DNA of 64,000 nucleotides, from positions 20,951,739 to 21,015,738 of the forward strand of contig NC_049983.1 in the NCBI RefSeq assembly GCF_000003815.2. The letters run 5' to 3'. Both the position numbers and the translations under genes were made by a program. This stretch comes from Branchiostoma floridae (lineage: Eukaryota > Chordata > Leptocardii > Amphioxiformes > Branchiostomatidae). Below the pieces are notes generated by a model, which did no database searches, was not told the origin of the DNA, and saw nothing but the letters and a program-made list of their open reading frames with translations. Below are positions 63,851 through 64,000 of this stretch, in pieces; within the stretch, counting starts at the first letter, position 1; every line of letters starts with the position of its first letter.

Positions 63851-64000
63851 TTTTCTTTTGGCCTCCTGACGTGACCTTCCGTGACCCCGCACAGAGCCAC
63901 ACCTGTGCGCGTCAGCCGGAGAGTTAATTGAATCAAAGACCTAGCCAATCAGCGAAGAGGAGGCCAAAGGCTAATTAATATTCATAAGCGGGGCCTCATG

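Larger units (their letters stand above)
50831..64000 (+). other. WNT16: WNT16 intron 3, more than 13.1 kb, open-ended
   Basis: After the exon 3 donor no sequence encoding the expected VDCRCHGVSGSC-type block was found, so this intron runs out of the window. It is CpG-rich and mostly unique. It contains a TGTC/TCTG microsatellite, a C-run, a CA-rich stretch and the 163-bp array. Overlapping open frames at 57392-58118 (+) are long for the region but unrecognised. Confidence 0.7.

Noticed and set aside
63272-63948. Minus-strand open frames of 80-113 codons near the window end
   Set aside because: They are translations through the 163-bp tandem units and shift frame with each unit, so they are not protein genes.
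50831-64000. Search for the C-terminal WNT16 exon
   Set aside because: No segment encoding a DCRCHGVSGSC-like block was found on the plus strand, so the exon is not annotated.

Overview
The window is intron-rich animal genomic DNA. Exons are short, separated by GT/AG introns from about 0.2 to more than 13 kb, and most six-frame open stretches carry no recognisable protein. Frequent TACATGTA-type words, a tRNA-derived SINE with an AACA-rich tail, and invertebrate-like proteins close to vertebrate ones suggest an invertebrate deuterostome, most likely an amphioxus (Branchiostoma). The organism call is inference; the two genes are read directly.

Two genes lie on the + strand. Positions 614-38382 hold 23 exons (one of them only a candidate) of a CPED1 orthologue (cadherin-like and PC-esterase domain containing 1). 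The exons join in one frame into about 981 residues and end at a stop codon; only the extreme N-terminus lies upstream of the window. Domain order is a degenerate tubulin-tyrosine-ligase-like (ATP-grasp type) region at 2180-5090, a linker at 5514-7811, a cadherin-like beta sandwich at 9612-10261, then a C-terminal PC-esterase domain at 25016-38382 with the GDS and DxxH catalytic motifs intact. Positions 47463-50830 hold the first three coding exons (214 residues) of a WNT16 orthologue: signal peptide, then the N-terminal Wnt domain to the MNLHNNE block. The C-terminal exon, with the palmitoylated-serine loop, was not found and should lie beyond 64000.

Human 7q31.31 carries CPED1 and WNT16 as same-strand neighbours, so this window shows the same pair, order and orientation, with about 9 kb between CPED1 stop and WNT16 start.

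Layout: 1-10261, compact CPED1 exons; 10262-25015, a 14.8 kb intron with a SINE, a 202 bp miniature inverted-repeat element and a CpG-rich promoter-like island (21480-22020); 25140-34540, a 9.4 kb intron with a 1260 bp inverted-repeat element of the same family as the 202 bp copy; 34541-38382, PC-esterase exons; 38383 to about 40600, a probable 3' UTR; 41280 onward, an abrupt change to CpG-rich sequence that covers the intergenic region, WNT16 and its large third intron; 63071-63850, a 163 bp tandem repeat array. No convincing minus-strand gene, tRNA, rRNA or CRISPR was seen.
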